From positions 21,707,123 through 21,771,122 of the forward strand of contig CM025850.1 of assembly GCA_003952965.2 (NCBI GenBank): DNA of 64,000 nucleotides, given 5' to 3'. The notes beneath the pieces were generated by a model. That model saw nothing but the letters and a program-made list of their open reading frames with translations, did not search any database and was not told the DNA's origin. Of this stretch, positions 1-11,289 are shown one piece after another. Positions within the stretch are counted from its first letter, which is position 1. Each line of letters opens with the position of its first letter. The translations under genes were made by a program, and so were the position numbers. The stretch comes from Morella rubra. Taxonomy: Eukaryota; Streptophyta; Magnoliopsida; Fagales; Myricaceae.

Positions 1-58
1 CATTTGCTGATTCCTTCAAGTCCAGAGCTCTCATTGTCAAAACTAGGATTGTAAATTA

Positions 59-842
59 AACAATGCAAGGAAGGGCTGTTTATATCTCAGTCAAAATATG
101 CAAAGAACTTAGTAAAACGTTTTGGTTTAGACAGTAAAAACATACCAAGGTACCAATGAATACCTCGGTAAAATTGAGTGCTGATTCTAATGGTAAAGAT
201 GTTGCTCATACCATGTATCGTAGTATAATAGGAAGTTTATTATACTTAACTGCTAGCAGACCAGATATATCTTTTAGTGTAGGGATATGTGCTAGATTTC
301 AAGCAAATCCCAAAGAATCTCATATGGATGCAGTGAAGAAAATAATTCGCTATGTTAATGGTACTATTGATTATGGTATTTGGTACTCTAAAGAATCTAA
401 CACTCATTTAGTAGGATATACTGATGCTGACTGGGCAGGAAATTCAGATGATAGAAAAAGTACATCAGGTGGATGTTTCTACTTGGGCACTAATTTGGTT
501 GCTTGGCTTAGTAAGAAGCAAAGTTCCATATCTTTGTCTACTGCTGAGGCCGAATATATAGCCATGGGTAGTTGTTGTACACAACTCTTATGGATGAAAC
601 AAATGCTCTATGATTATGACATTCGTCAAGATTCTATGCTTGTTTATTGTGATAATACGAGTGCAATCAATATTTCTAAAAATCCTGTACAGCACTCAAG
701 AACAAAGCATATAGACATTAGGCATCACTTTATACGTGACTTAGTAGAAAAACAAGTTATTTCTATTGAACATGTACCTACAGAAAATCAACTTGCTGAT
801 TTATTTACAAAACCACTTGATTCGGCAAGATTTGAATTTTAA
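59..842 (+). pseudogene. Ty1/copia pol: RT C-terminus and RNase H
   Basis: The long open frame at 156-842 (228 aa) covers the RT connection region and the RNase H domain of a copia polyprotein. Recognisable blocks are the YADADW-like TDADWAG (about residue 90), DDRKSTSGG, STAEAEYIA, a WMKQ block, the CDNTSAI block and a terminal LADLFTKPL. About 95 bases upstream of its ATG continue the same protein in another frame (KYAKNLVKRFG block), so one frameshift lies near 140-150. The RNase H acidic residues (D of TDADW, E of AEAEY, D of CDN) are present, so decay is mild. RNase H degrades the RNA template during reverse transcription. The piece is cut by the window edge, so whether the whole pol is open cannot be judged. 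Confidence 0.9.
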
Positions 843-1002
843 GGCAAGCTGTTGGTATTTGTCAAATGCCCTAAAAATAATTGTTGGTATTCCGCTTTAT
901 TTAATGTACTAGCCAATTAATCTTTGCTTAGGAAGTTAAATAATTTTCACCATCTATTATGTTATAAAAATGTTCTATGTCTTATGTTGGAGTGGCTTTT
1001 AA

Positions 1003-1450
1003 AAAGTGATGACCGGGGATAAGCTCTGTAAACCAAGATAAATGCGGGGCCTGGGCTGACAGGGATGAACGGGACAAGCCCGGTAATACAGGAGAGACCT
1101 GTATTGATAGGATGCCCGGGGACAAAGGCTGTGATACAGGGTAGTTTCGCAAGGCCGGGTGTGTTTTTAAAAGAAAAGCCCGGTCAGATAGGCGCTTAAA
1201 TGCCTGGGGAAAAGGCCTGGTAAGACAAGCGCTGTATGCCCAGGATGACAGGGGACAAGCGCATGTATGCCCGGAAGACAGGTAAGTCAGGGGAGCTGTA
1301 TGCCCGGGATGGCCGAGGACCAGCACCTGTATGCCCGGATGATAGGGGACAAGCCCAGTACGACAGGGCAGACCTGTTTGCCTGGGATGACGGGCCAGGA
1401 CAGGCAGGCTCCTCTAAGTGTTGAGATATCTCGTGATGCCCAGTATGCCC
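1003..1450. repeat. GC-rich degenerate tandem repeats (CCCGG motif)
   Basis: About 450 bp of clearly higher GC content than either flank. Diverged units are built from phrases such as GTATGCCCGGGATGA and AGGGGACAAGC, spaced roughly 30 to 65 bp apart and clearest between 1225 and 1420. The array lies in the spacer between pol and the env-like ORF of element A. Open frames on both strands here follow from GC composition and repetition and have no recognisable protein. Confidence 0.75.
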
Positions 1451-1703
1451 GGGGTATTTCGTCTAGACTCCATGTACTTAAAATATGTTTTTGTCTTTTT
1501 GTTCTTTTTACATCAATTTCCCATTATGTCCTTAATGAACCCACTAACCCTACGTCCTGCCGATACTTTCTTTGGCTTCCCTCGCCTCTGCGCCGCTAAT
1601 CTCCATTTTCTCTAGTGCCGCTTACCCCACTTCTCCCTACTTGCATTTGTTTGAATCTTTCCCCACCACTTTGTTTAAGCATCTCTTAAGTCCACGAAAA
1701 GGT

Positions 1704-1707
<4 letters not shown>

Positions 1708-1738
<31 letters not shown>
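1708..1738 (+). repeat. (CT)n microsatellite
   Basis: An uninterrupted run of about 15 CT units in the pol-env spacer of element A. Confidence 0.95.
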
Positions 1739-1739
<1 letters not shown>

Positions 1740-2251
1740 ATTTAATATTGACTAAATGCGAGATTTATGATTACTTGTGGTCCCGAAATCAGTTCGGGTT
1801 GTCTCCTAGTTTGGGTTTTGTATTTTCTTGACTTATTGCATGTGCTTCTCACTCTATTACATGGATTTGTTACTCTAGCTTACACTTGTGCCGATTATTT
1901 GGTAAATATAAAAACTAGGTTTTCAAAATTTCCCCATTTGCAGTATAAGTCATTAGTTTTGAAATTCCTGGTCAATCTCACTACTAATGATTTTTATATA
2001 GAGTAATGAGTCAGTATTAGTTATTCTTAAAACTAAAATCCAGATTTCGTGGACAAATTGGTTAGTCAGTGACAATGCGTTTCAGTCTAACCCTGTAAGG
2101 ATATCTTTAATAGATCATTCATCATATGTGCTTTATCGTTTTTAGTTCAACATTTATTTACATACATGTGCCTGAAAGGGCTATATTACTAAAATAAAAA
2201 TTTCTACTTGTAAAATTTATTGTTGAGCTCATATAAATAGTTTTTCCACAG

Positions 2252-3499
2252 ATGGCTCGAGTAAAACATGCCGCAGTGAAGAATGCTCAGAAAAGGCCAG
2301 CCTCTCCTGCCAAATCATCTCATAACAACCTGGCTCTCCCGTGCTGAACCAGTCTCCAAACGAACTAAGAGCCAAGTGGCTCAAAGCTCATCTCGTTATT
2401 TAAAGGAAAGGAAAAACAACGTGATGCTTCACCTGAAATGTACCTGCTTCAAAGTTCCTTAATGCTGATGCTGAGTCACATTATACAAAGAAATTCAGCA
2501 CAAAGGGTGTCATATTGGAGAGGGAAGTCTTCTAGATGAATTGACGCATTTGAGGTTTTCAGAAAAATTGTGTCCAGAGGATGGGAAGCCTCCTCACCAA
2601 ACTGATTCCTCCCTCTGAGGAGGTGGTAAGAGAATTTTACTCCAACATTCATGCCATTTCTGATACAAATTCATTTGCCATTTACTTTCGTGGAACCTTT
2701 CTAGATGTTCATCCATCTTTCCTTGCATAATGCCTAGGTATCCCTAGGGTAAATCGTCCAGTATTCCCTTATAATGCATCTGCCCGACCTTCACCTAGTA
2801 CCATGGCCACATTATTTGCTGATAAGAACATGTGCTTTACAGCCAAAGAGTTTAATTCTAAACTCTTTCTGCCGAAAATCAAATTATTAGTAGAATTGTC
2901 TCTACTAATATATTTCCTACCAAGTCCTTATCCCAATTATCATATGAACGCATGCGTTTTCTATATGCGTTTTTAGTAAATGACAGCATGATTTGCCCTC
3001 ACACATTGTGCTCATATGATAAAGGTATTTCAGTCTAACTCACCACAAGTTTACTGCCATATATCATTCAGTTGTACACCATCCCTCGCAATCCCTGCTT
3101 CATGAAACTGAGTGCCATCAACCTCTGAAACTTGGGCCTACTACCTTGAACCAGAGCAAATCTCATCGTGGCCCTAAAAAATCCTTTTCCTCCCCTAGTC
3201 AAGGCCCCAAGCGATCTGATATGAGTTATATTGTTGAGGCTTTGCAACTGCTCACTGAGAGGTCAAATACTTCTTCCTCTGTACAATCTTCCTTGCTTGC
3301 CACCCAACAGACCATGAAACTTACCTTGTCCAAAGTGCTGAATGATGTAGCAACTATCTGTAAGCATTTGAATGTGGTGGGCACTCAAGGTGCCTCGAGT
3401 ATGGCTGGAGGAGTTGAGGACCCTGACCGTTCTGACTCGCCTTGGATGACGAGGACGACGAACTCTCTGCTGGCGCGGCTACTGCTCATTCCCTTCTGA
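2252..3499 (+). pseudogene. Sirevirus env-like ORF, decayed
   Basis: An ATG at 2252 directly follows a pyrimidine run ending in CCACAG, which looks like a splice acceptor. The reading frame opens with a basic, Ser/Pro-rich N-terminus and is then broken by many stops and shifts. Pieces from about 2600 to 3100 resemble the 'putative plant transposon protein' domain found in the extra ORF of Sireviruses (VREFYSNIHA block, later an FLYAFLV block). The last open piece, 3146-3499 (117 aa), is hydrophilic and Ser-rich. The function of this family is unproven; an envelope role is only a proposal. No membrane segment is evident in what survives. Confidence 0.55.
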
Positions 3500-4227
3500 T
3501 GCTGACGACTCTGCCTAGTTCTCCTTGGCTCCCTTCTTGACAAAAGGGGGAGTAATTATATCTTGTTGATCTTGAACGTTCACGTTATCTGTTGCACTTT
3601 TGTTGAACTTTTAGTGTTTCTTATGTTCTGTTGAACCTTTATGTCCTTATGTTAATTTGCTGAACTTCTATATTCCTATGTTATATGTTGTGCTAATAAA
3701 CTAGTTAGTTGGGATTATAACTGAGTTGGATTGTTGGATTGATGGAGTTTGGATTGCCCGATTATGAAGTGGATACATTTTGGTTGTGGAGTTTAGAAGT
3801 GTTTATTTCGCTTGTGATTGGTATTGTGGGAAGTATATGAGTTCTTTATTTTGCTGACTTGCTGCATTGGATTGATTAGCATGAAGTGTTGATTATAATC
3901 CTTGCTATATTGAATAAACATGCTAACACATAGGGGAGAGTCCTTCTATCCTCTCTCTATCTTGGAAGGGATACTAGTCTCAGGGGGAGAGAAGTATTCC
4001 TAAAAATGTATAATTAACTCCTATTGCATTGATGTTATTTTTAATCTAATAAGATTAAAGATTGTGTTTTGCTGAGTTGTTTGCTGCAGGTATTTGGAAA
4101 TCTCAGGAATTTATAGAATAGGCTATGATAGAGTTCATAGGCTTGTCATATGTAAATGGGTTCTGTGGTGGTGATCAACAGAATCCATGTCCTTGGGGTT
4201 GGGATTTTTGTTTGTCATGAAGTTAGC

Positions 4228-4240
4228 CAAAGGGGGAGAT
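4228..4240 (+). other. Polypurine tract of element A
   Basis: CAAAGGGGGAGAT directly precedes the LTR start TGTTAGGGAC. It would prime plus-strand DNA synthesis. A second similar tract, CAAAAGGGGGAG, sits at 3541-3552. Repeated polypurine tracts are common in Sireviruses. Confidence 0.85.
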
Positions 4241-5366
4241 TGTTAGGGACTATTTTAGTTGGCTATACTTCACATGTAATTTAGTTTATTTCCTGAGATA
4301 TTAAGGTGTTTCGAAGCTTCTATGAAGAATTGAAGATAGAAGTAAAAAACTGAGTTTTTACCCAGAAATGTCAAGTTAGCTGGAAGTCAGACGCAAGTCA
4401 GACAGAAGCGCGATTTGGGGCACTGCAGTAACAGAAGTTGGTTAGTCCGTTTATAACTAAATGGATGACGTCATGAAAGACCCAAAAAGCCTGGACCCTC
4501 CATTAAAACCGTGAGTCACCCAGAGCTTATAACCCCTTTATTCTATTACGAAAGAGCTTAGAAAAATCAAGAAATACCGTGCTTCTACGTGAAACTTCTC
4601 TTGCATATTTCTGCCCCTTTTTCTGAGCCTTCGTGTGTATGAACTGAGAATGGAGCCTTGAAGATAAAACCCTCTCTTTAGGATTCTTAGTTCTATAGAT
4701 TGATCACCTGGTTATTTCCCCAAAAGAGATTCAAGACTTTCGGAGGTTGCTGAAATCTTGAAGGTCCAAGTGCCAAGTTCGTGCATTTGCTGTTGTTGCG
4801 AGTTCGCAATGGAGGACGGCAAGGTATGAATAGCTAGGTAAAGGTAGTTAGCTTTTTAAATGGATGAGAGGTTCTCATTCCCTGCATTGGAGCAGATCTG
4901 AATGGTGTTGTTCGGGTAAGAAAACAAGTGTGTTAGACTAGGATATTGGTATTCTTGAGTCTATGGATCACCTTGTATTTCGAGTTTGAAAAGCTAGTGA
5001 AATCGTTACCTGGCCTACGGGCCCGGAGAGTTTTTCTCTTGGAATTTGTTTCCAAGAGATTTTTCTCTTCATAACCAAAAGATTTGTGTCTTTATGTGGT
5101 GATTGATCTGTTAATTATTGTTCTTGATTAAAGTGTTAATAATCGTGAACTACAAACTGAATTTTCAGGTGTTCTTGTTTTAAAAGAATCTTGAATATAG
5201 ATTCGAACTTAATTGATTTACTGTCTGTTGGATTATTTACATTGCTGTAAAACGTGTGGGTATTGAACTTACTGATCTGGTTTGTGTAGTTTGTGTAGAA
5301 AAATATTGTTAAATTGAAAAGATTTAAAGTTTAAGCTGCAGAACCTATTCACCCCCTCTAGGTTCA
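4241..5366 (+). repeat. 3' LTR of Sirevirus-like element A
   Basis: It starts TGTTAGGGAC immediately after the polypurine tract. The end is set at the CA in the TCTAGGTTCA block at 5357-5366, just after the ATTCACCCCCTCTAGG signature common at Sirevirus LTR ends. Length is about 1.13 kb. A weak TATA-like TTATAA lies near 4528. Two AAGTCAGAC repeats lie near 4384-4405. There is no second copy in the window and no visible target duplication, so the right edge could be off by several bases. Confidence 0.75.
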
Positions 5367-6420
5367 GTTGTTGTTGTATTAAGTCTTAAATAATTTCGTT
5401 CACTCACCCTTATTCGAAAGTTCCAAACTTCCATTCCAGCCCCCTCACCTCCCCTCTCCCTGTCGTGAGTCGTCAGCTGTGCCCCCCACCCTCCCTGCCG
5501 TGCGCCTCCGCTCTAGCCTTGCTCAGCTCCTCTCTCTTGCTGACACATCACTTTGGGACTGTGTGTCCCTTAGATTGATCTTGTACTATAGAAACCGAGC
5601 GTGTACTGGAGGATCTTTGGGGCAAATTCCATGGTGGAGGTCAACAATGGTGTGCTGTGTTTGGGGTTCCTGGATGGAGGCTCAAAGCCAAGGACTTCCA
5701 TTGTGATTAGAGGCATCACTCTAGGTTTTGTTAATTTGATTTTGGGATATGAAAATTTTGATTGGCAGATTCTGTGATTGAAACAATTGTAGGGTTAATT
5801 GTTTGTTTAGTTGTTTTTTTTTTTTTAATGGAATTTAGTTGTTTAGTTGTAATTTTAATTTAGAGTTTATTTTGACAATGTTTATTTTGTTTTGGACAGC
5901 AGTGTTTATTTTTTGCCCAGAATAGGAACCAAAAATTCTAGATTCCTTTTCCGAAAATTCCAGTTTCATTTCGGTTCCGTTCCAGTGCCCACTCTTACTA
6001 GGGAGGAATCAAACGAGAGTAAAATTGTCTTTTCACGTAAGGAGAAGATTACGCGTCTATTATGTGAGATAAAAACTGTTCGACATAATGATTTTAATCG
6101 GTTAAAGCATGAAATTGCATTGAGAAGTACAGTTTATAGGGGAGAGTTGTAACGAGTTTAATTTTCTGGAGGTATTTGAAAATTGGGTGATAGTTTGAGA
6201 GGAAAAATTGTAATTAACCCTTAGTTATACTTAGTTGTAGGCAATTTTGTAAGTTTTACACTACAATTTTTGTCGGAATCTATACTGTTTGAAATTTTAT
6301 ATAAATAATTATGAGTAACATTAAATAATGTAGGATCCTTTATTATGTCTATTTCACTTCGAATTTAACCTAATAATTAGAAGAGAGAATGAAAGTACAT
6401 CTCTATCATTTTTATAAGAG
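5367..6420. other. Intergenic, no supported gene
   Basis: A C-rich stretch at about 5430-5530 gives a 75-aa frame (5479-5706) with no recognisable domain. The rest is AT-rich. I see no gene, RNA gene or repeat that can be supported. Confidence 0.5.
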
Positions 6421-6785
6421 AAAAATACACTTTTTGCCCCCTCGACTATTAAAGTTCTGACATTTTACATTCCAAATTATCAATTTCGTTTCTTAACTAC
6501 CAACCATTTATACTTTGCACTTCTACCATTAATTTGGATATAAATTGTTATTTTTGTTCAATGAAATGACAAATTTATCTCCATACAAAATATAATTATA
6601 AAAAATTATGAGGATAAAATTATCATTTTACTAAAAAAAAAAATAATTTTTATTTAAATTAATAGTAAGAATGTAAAATATAAACTATTGATAATTGAAT
6701 GATAAAATATAATAAAATTGATAATTTTAAATATAAAATATTATAACCTCAATAGTCTGTAAACGAAGAATTTGTATTTAACCCC
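6421..6785. mobile_element. Foldback MITE-like element
   Basis: The two halves are imperfect reverse complements over about 150 bp each: the left arm runs from about 6421 to 6580 and the right arm from about 6630 to 6785. Shared blocks include AATTATCAATTT and ACTATTAATTT. There is no coding sequence. This is the structure of a long-armed non-autonomous element. Termini are eroded and no target duplication was identified, so the superfamily is unknown. Confidence 0.6.
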
Positions 6786-8067
6786 GCAGGGACAACTGGT
6801 GGGTCAAGCGGAATGAATTTTGTAGCTTTGTTTAATAACAAACTGATAAGAGGGTACGACAAGGACTGCAACTGAGCCGAGTAAAGCTGTGGCAGATCAG
6901 TGACTGTCTCTGACAGCATCCCTAAAAACTAAGATCTAAAAACCAGGCAAAAAAAGGAAGCACGAGGACTGTCAGCACGCACAGTGAAGATTCCTTTCCG
7001 CTATGAATTAGTAGGCAGATTTCCATTTCTAGCTAAAGTCCAGTTGCCTAGAAAACCTTGCAAAGGTGACAGAAGTGGCAACCTGCCGAACACCCGCATC
7101 CCCCGGTCACCTAAATTATGCCCGAATCTTTTTCTCTCAACTTTTTTTTTCCCTTTATTCAAATAACTTAGACATGGACTTTTAAAGACACCGACCAGCA
7201 TCTGGTTGTCCTTTTAGGGCACATGGTCTGACTCTTTCCTCCCCGCCTTCAATTCTTAATACTCGATTCAAGTTCCTAATTGTGTTCTCCAAACCATCTC
7301 AATTACCATTTTACAAGGCTTCTGGGAGAAAATAGGAATGAATTATTTTTGCATTTCGAGCACGCGCAAGAGAGAAACGTCTTGTCAATATATAACTTTC
7401 TTTCTGAGGAGAATTAGTTGATGCACCTTCGTCAACAAACATAATAATTTGGACCGAGTAAATCAACAGGATTTATCCATGGGGGTGGCCGCTTTGGTCT
7501 GGTGTATTCGTGTTTAGGTACGTGTCATACTCTGAGTCCCGACGCCTATCGCGAGAATCTCATGTCATGAAGTAATCCCAAACAGAGGGATTAGAACTCA
7601 TGTCTGGTATATATAGCAATTTAAGAATCCAACATAGGGATTAGAACTCATGAGCATAGATTAACTATGGTTTTCTAAATAAATTTATGTGAATTACTAT
7701 GGTTTTTTTTTTCTTTGTAGGATATTAGATACTTGCTCGCTCAAACAGAGTCCTGGCAGAAGAGCCAAGATGTCAAGCAGATTGCTTTACCCAAAGTAGG
7801 CTTTTTAATAGTTTGTTTGGACAATGGCTGGATGCTTTGAGCCGCAAAGGGTTTAAAAAGAAAGGAGACGGGCTGGCTGTATATATGACGTGGCTTAAAT
7901 TATCGTTGAAGTTGTAAACAACAAAAATTATGAAAAACAGTCTTTTAAAAAAACGTAAAATTTTACGTTTTGCGGTCAATGTAAAATTTGACCACTAACA
8001 TTTGGTCCCATGACACGTTATGCATTGATTTTAACAGTTAGATTTTGATCACATGGGGTGCAAAGTC
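6786..8067. other. Intergenic, no supported gene
   Basis: Short frames on both strands here have no recognisable domain. A perfect AT-rich palindrome centred near 7960 (AACGTAAAATTTTACGTT core) is the only structure noted. The last 100 bases are the left flank of the hAT insertion. Confidence 0.5.
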
Positions 8068-8199
8068 TACACTTACAGTGGCGGATGCAGGAGGGGCGGC
8101 CGTCAACCATTACACCGCCCAAAAAAAAAGTTTACATGTAAATTTTTTTTTTGGGCCTGGACCTGTGGGGGCCCGATCCCCATAGATCCAGGCCAACCC

Positions 8200-8200
<1 letters not shown>

Positions 8201-8230
<30 letters not shown>

Positions 8231-8231
8231 C
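8201..8231 (+). repeat. (CTT)n microsatellite
   Basis: About ten CTT units inside the hAT element, at the left edge of the RNase H-like segment. Confidence 0.95.
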
Positions 8232-8241
8232 AGCGACTTAG

Positions 8242-8532
8242 GTGAGGTGGGTCTGGAGTCTAGTGCTTTTTGAGTCTGATTGCTTATCCTTGGTATCTGA
8301 TGTGTTATGCTCTAATCCTGCGGTTGGCTGGCAGATGGAGTGTTGGATGACTGCTATGAGGAGTTTCTTTTCAGTGCATCCCCGACATTCCTTTTGTTGG
8401 ATACCTCGCAGGAAAAACAAATTTTCACATCGGTTAGCCAGGTGGGCTGCTGCGGCAGGGATCGCAGGGTGCTTTGGTTTTCTTTCTGTTGATGTTATCC
8501 CAGCCCATGTGGCTGGTTGTGACTCTGAGTAG
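8242..8532 (+). pseudogene. RNase H-like (RVT_3-type) fragment inside hAT
   Basis: The frame of about 95 codons reads through a segment resembling the plant RNase H-like domain found in non-LTR retroelement-derived proteins. An FESDCLSLV block matches the position of the acidic catalytic residue, and a WIPRRKNKFSHRLARWA block matches the conserved 'R..N..A..LA..A' C-terminal helix. It has no ATG start (it opens with GTG) and lacks the N-terminal strands of the domain. It lies between the left hAT end and the transposase remnant, so the likeliest explanation is a host or LINE-derived fragment carried by the transposon. The match is by eye and the fragment is short. Confidence 0.5.
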
Positions 8533-9317
8533 TTTTTATTTTATGTCAGTTCCGTAATTAGAAAAAAAAAGTTAGTTATGAAGGAATAATATTAATAGTA
8601 TTTTTCCCAGCTGCCAACTTCAGATTTTAGACTTTTGACGTACGTACACATCTGATGGCTTATGTACACATTTGGTGTACCATTGATGACAACTAAGCAC
8701 CGATGTATTAAATTCGCATATCTTTGCCGCCTTAATTATTCCGATATAAATGGGAAGCCCCACTCACCAAAAGAAAGCCCAGGTCAAAGAAATACTTCTT
8801 TGAAAAATCGTACTCACTTGACAACGACATCCGTGCCGAATTATAAATTCTTACAGTATCGAGTCTCCAAGCGTTGTATATAATAAAAAAATCTTACCCT
8901 ATTTAATATTATTTATATAAAATTTTAGATAATATAAATATTACCGTGAAATTTATTTATTGTGTCTATCTCTCAATTATATAGTGTAATTTAGATAACA
9001 AATTACAGAAGATCCTGATCCAAATTCTTCAAAGGGATGAGATTTTTTTAATGGGATAGGATGCAATGTGATAGAACATATACCAGTGACTAATATCATT
9101 GTGATGGTTTTGGACTCTAATTACTCAGGATAGTGGGGCATTTGGTGTGCAAATATATCTTATCAAAATTTTAGTCAATAAAATAATTTCAAAATAATAT
9201 CTCTCCATTAAATTATTTCTCTTTATTTTTTTTACTAACTTAAATAAAATTCTAATTTTAGTCAAAGCCCTTAATTCAAGTTCTTCTGAATATTGCAATT
9301 TAGGTGGAATTATAAAC

Positions 9318-9857
9318 GAATTGTCACAAGCCTTGCAGCAAAAAGATCAAGACATTGTTAATATTATGGGTTTAGTTGGAGTTGTGAAGAAACAGTTGCA
9401 AGAAATGAGAGATATAGAATGAGATGGATTTTTGGAAGAAGTCAAAACTTTTTTGGAAGATGATCATTTGATACTTAAAAATCAGCTTAATACCTATATT
9501 AGAGATGTTAGAAGAAATGATGTTTTTTCTGGGCTTCAAGCTATTGGAGGTCTTGCTATGAAGATGTTTGAAACAAAACAAAAAAAAAAAACTCTATTTC
9601 CATTAGTTTATCGATTTATTGAGTTGACATTGGTCTTACCAGTTGCGACTGCAACCGTTGAAAGAGTATTTTCTGCAATGAAGATCATCAAGAGTGATTT
9701 GCGTAACAGGATGGGAGATGACTAGATGAATGATTGCATAGTAGTGTACATCGAGCAAGAAGTTTTTAAAACTATTGAGAACGAAGCCATTTTGCAACAT
9801 TTTCAGAAGATGCAAAAACGTAGGATGCAATTATCACCTCTCAATCGTTGTACATAG
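9318..9857 (+). pseudogene. hAT transposase C-terminal remnant (dimerisation domain)
   Basis: The frame from about 9318 has stops at 9420-9422 and 9723-9725 but stays readable to about 9857. It begins with an ELSQALQQKDQDIVN block and ends with the hAT dimerisation region: LVLPVATATVERVFSAM followed by LRNRMGD and a FQKMQKRRMQL tail. These are hallmarks of plant hAT transposases of the zinc-finger (TTF-type) group. The domain normally pairs transposase subunits. The catalytic core and the DNA-binding N-terminus are absent and there are two nonsense codons, so this is a dead copy. Confidence 0.85.
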
Positions 9858-10022
9858 TACGGTACGTGTATTCTAATATTTTTAATGCTTTTAGTCTTTA
9901 ATTTTCGATATTGTAACTCTAAGATAATTTTTTGCATTACGAAGGAAAAAAATTTCTTTTCATTTCGTGTTTAAAGTTCAACCCCCATGAATTTTGATCA
10001 TGGATCCGCCACTGTACACTTA

Positions 10023-11284
10023 CTGACAGTTTTAGACACCATGTGTTAATCTTCGACAAAAATTTAGTCCGCCCCCCAAAATTTTGAAAACACCCTCCTG
10101 TTCTTCGATGTGGTCCCCTAAAAGATTTGAAATTAGATTGTTTGTTAAATTTCAAGATTTAGCTTGAATCTTGAAAAATTATAATTTTATTTTTGAAAAT
10201 TCAAACGTTTTAGATTAACTTTCTTCTTGTGACGATATCTTTTACAATAAAACTTATAATGTGTGGTTTAATTCTATTAACCCTTCAAACACTCACTTAT
10301 TTCCATTCATTTTCTTTCTATTTTCTTTATAAATGACGTAACTTGAAGATGACATTGAATTTATAACTTCTGGGTTTTTGGGAGACTATTGTTATTTATA
10401 AAGAAGGGCGTCCATTGCAGGCTTTTAGCCGTAATATGCGGGGATGGAGAGTATTTCACTATCCTTGTTGCCAACTACCCTTATATATACATGTTTTTAT
10501 ACTATATAAGTTTGTTACTTGTAGGTATGTCTTAAATTTAAAATATAACCTAATAATACATGTTTTTATACAATATATTTTTGTCACATAAAATAAAAAA
10601 ATAAAAAAATATTAAGTTATTATTATCTGAAATTGGCCCGCCCAAATATCAAATTTTGGCTCTGCCACTGAACATACTGCAATTGATCCTTGTAAAAATG
10701 AGATTAATTAACATTTTAATCTTTCACATATATATATTACTCACAAATTATCTCTCAAGAAATATGATCATTATCATACCCCTAGCTCATTACATCTTTT
10801 AAAACTCATTGCAGAATTTCATTTGACCTTTCTAAATACTTTTCACAAATACATTTATATATATAATTTTGTGTACTCGAAAATTAAAAAACTTGGAAAG
10901 ATATTGTTGGGTGGTCGTAATTTTAAGTTGACCTCCACACTGAAATAGACTGAATATATCATCCCAATTAGAAACTAGGGTATGTATTCTTTAGTATTTA
11001 TACATTATCATATACACACAACTCAATTCATTAAAGTACAATCAATGCTGGATATTATATTTTAAGTTTTTACACTTAATAAATAAATACATATAAACGA
11101 TAATATCTAAAGCTAATATCTAAATTCTAATCTTCCTTCAACTAATCAGTATTCATTTCAAGGTGCTATTGATTTGATTTTGATCAGTTCCTTCAGTGCT
11201 TCAATCCGGAATTCGATTTCTTCTTTGGTCTTTTTATGCCTGCTAGCCCAAGATCAAGAAATTGCCTTTTCAAATTCGAGTTTG
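10023..11284. other. Intergenic with an orphan hAT-type terminus
   Basis: AT-rich DNA without a supported gene. At 10657-10670, TGGCTCTGCCACTG read in reverse gives CAGTGGCAGAGCCA, a typical hAT end; no partner end was found. Just left of the copia insertion the minus strand can be read as a short Lys/Glu-rich tail (TKEEIEFRIEALKELIK), possibly the end of an old coding exon. This is not strong enough to call a gene. Confidence 0.45.
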
Positions 11285-11289
11285 AGCGG

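Larger units (their letters stand above)
1..5366 (+). mobile_element. Sirevirus-like Ty1/copia element A, 3' part
   Basis: The window opens inside this element, so its 5' LTR, gag, protease, integrase and most of reverse transcriptase are not visible. What remains, in order, is the end of RT plus RNase H, a spacer with GC-rich repeats, a decayed env-like ORF, polypurine tracts (about 3541 and 4228) and a 3' LTR. An env-like ORF after pol and AAAGGGGGAGA-type polypurine tracts are typical of the Sirevirus lineage of Ty1/copia. The assignment rests on architecture and motifs, not on a database search. The left target-site duplication lies outside the window. Confidence 0.85.
8076..10014 (+). 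mobile_element. hAT DNA transposon with 8-bp target duplication
   Basis: The left end reads CAGTGGCGGATGCAGG (8076-8091). The right end is the near-perfect reverse complement (9999-10014, reading CAGTGGCGGATCCATG on the other strand). The flanking 8 bp, TACACTTA, are identical at 8068-8075 and 10015-10022. An 8-bp duplication and CAGTGGCGGA-type ends are diagnostic of plant hAT elements. The element is 1939 bp and carries the 3' part of a hAT transposase plus a foreign-looking RNase H-like segment. It lacks the transposase N-terminus and catalytic core, so it is not autonomous. Confidence 0.92.

Noticed and set aside
982-1599. Overlapping open frames of 60-114 codons on both strands
   Set aside because: They come from GC-rich repeats; no domain, biased composition, both strands open at once.
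5479-5706. 75-codon plus-strand frame
   Set aside because: No recognisable motif; composition follows a C-rich stretch; no neighbouring exons.
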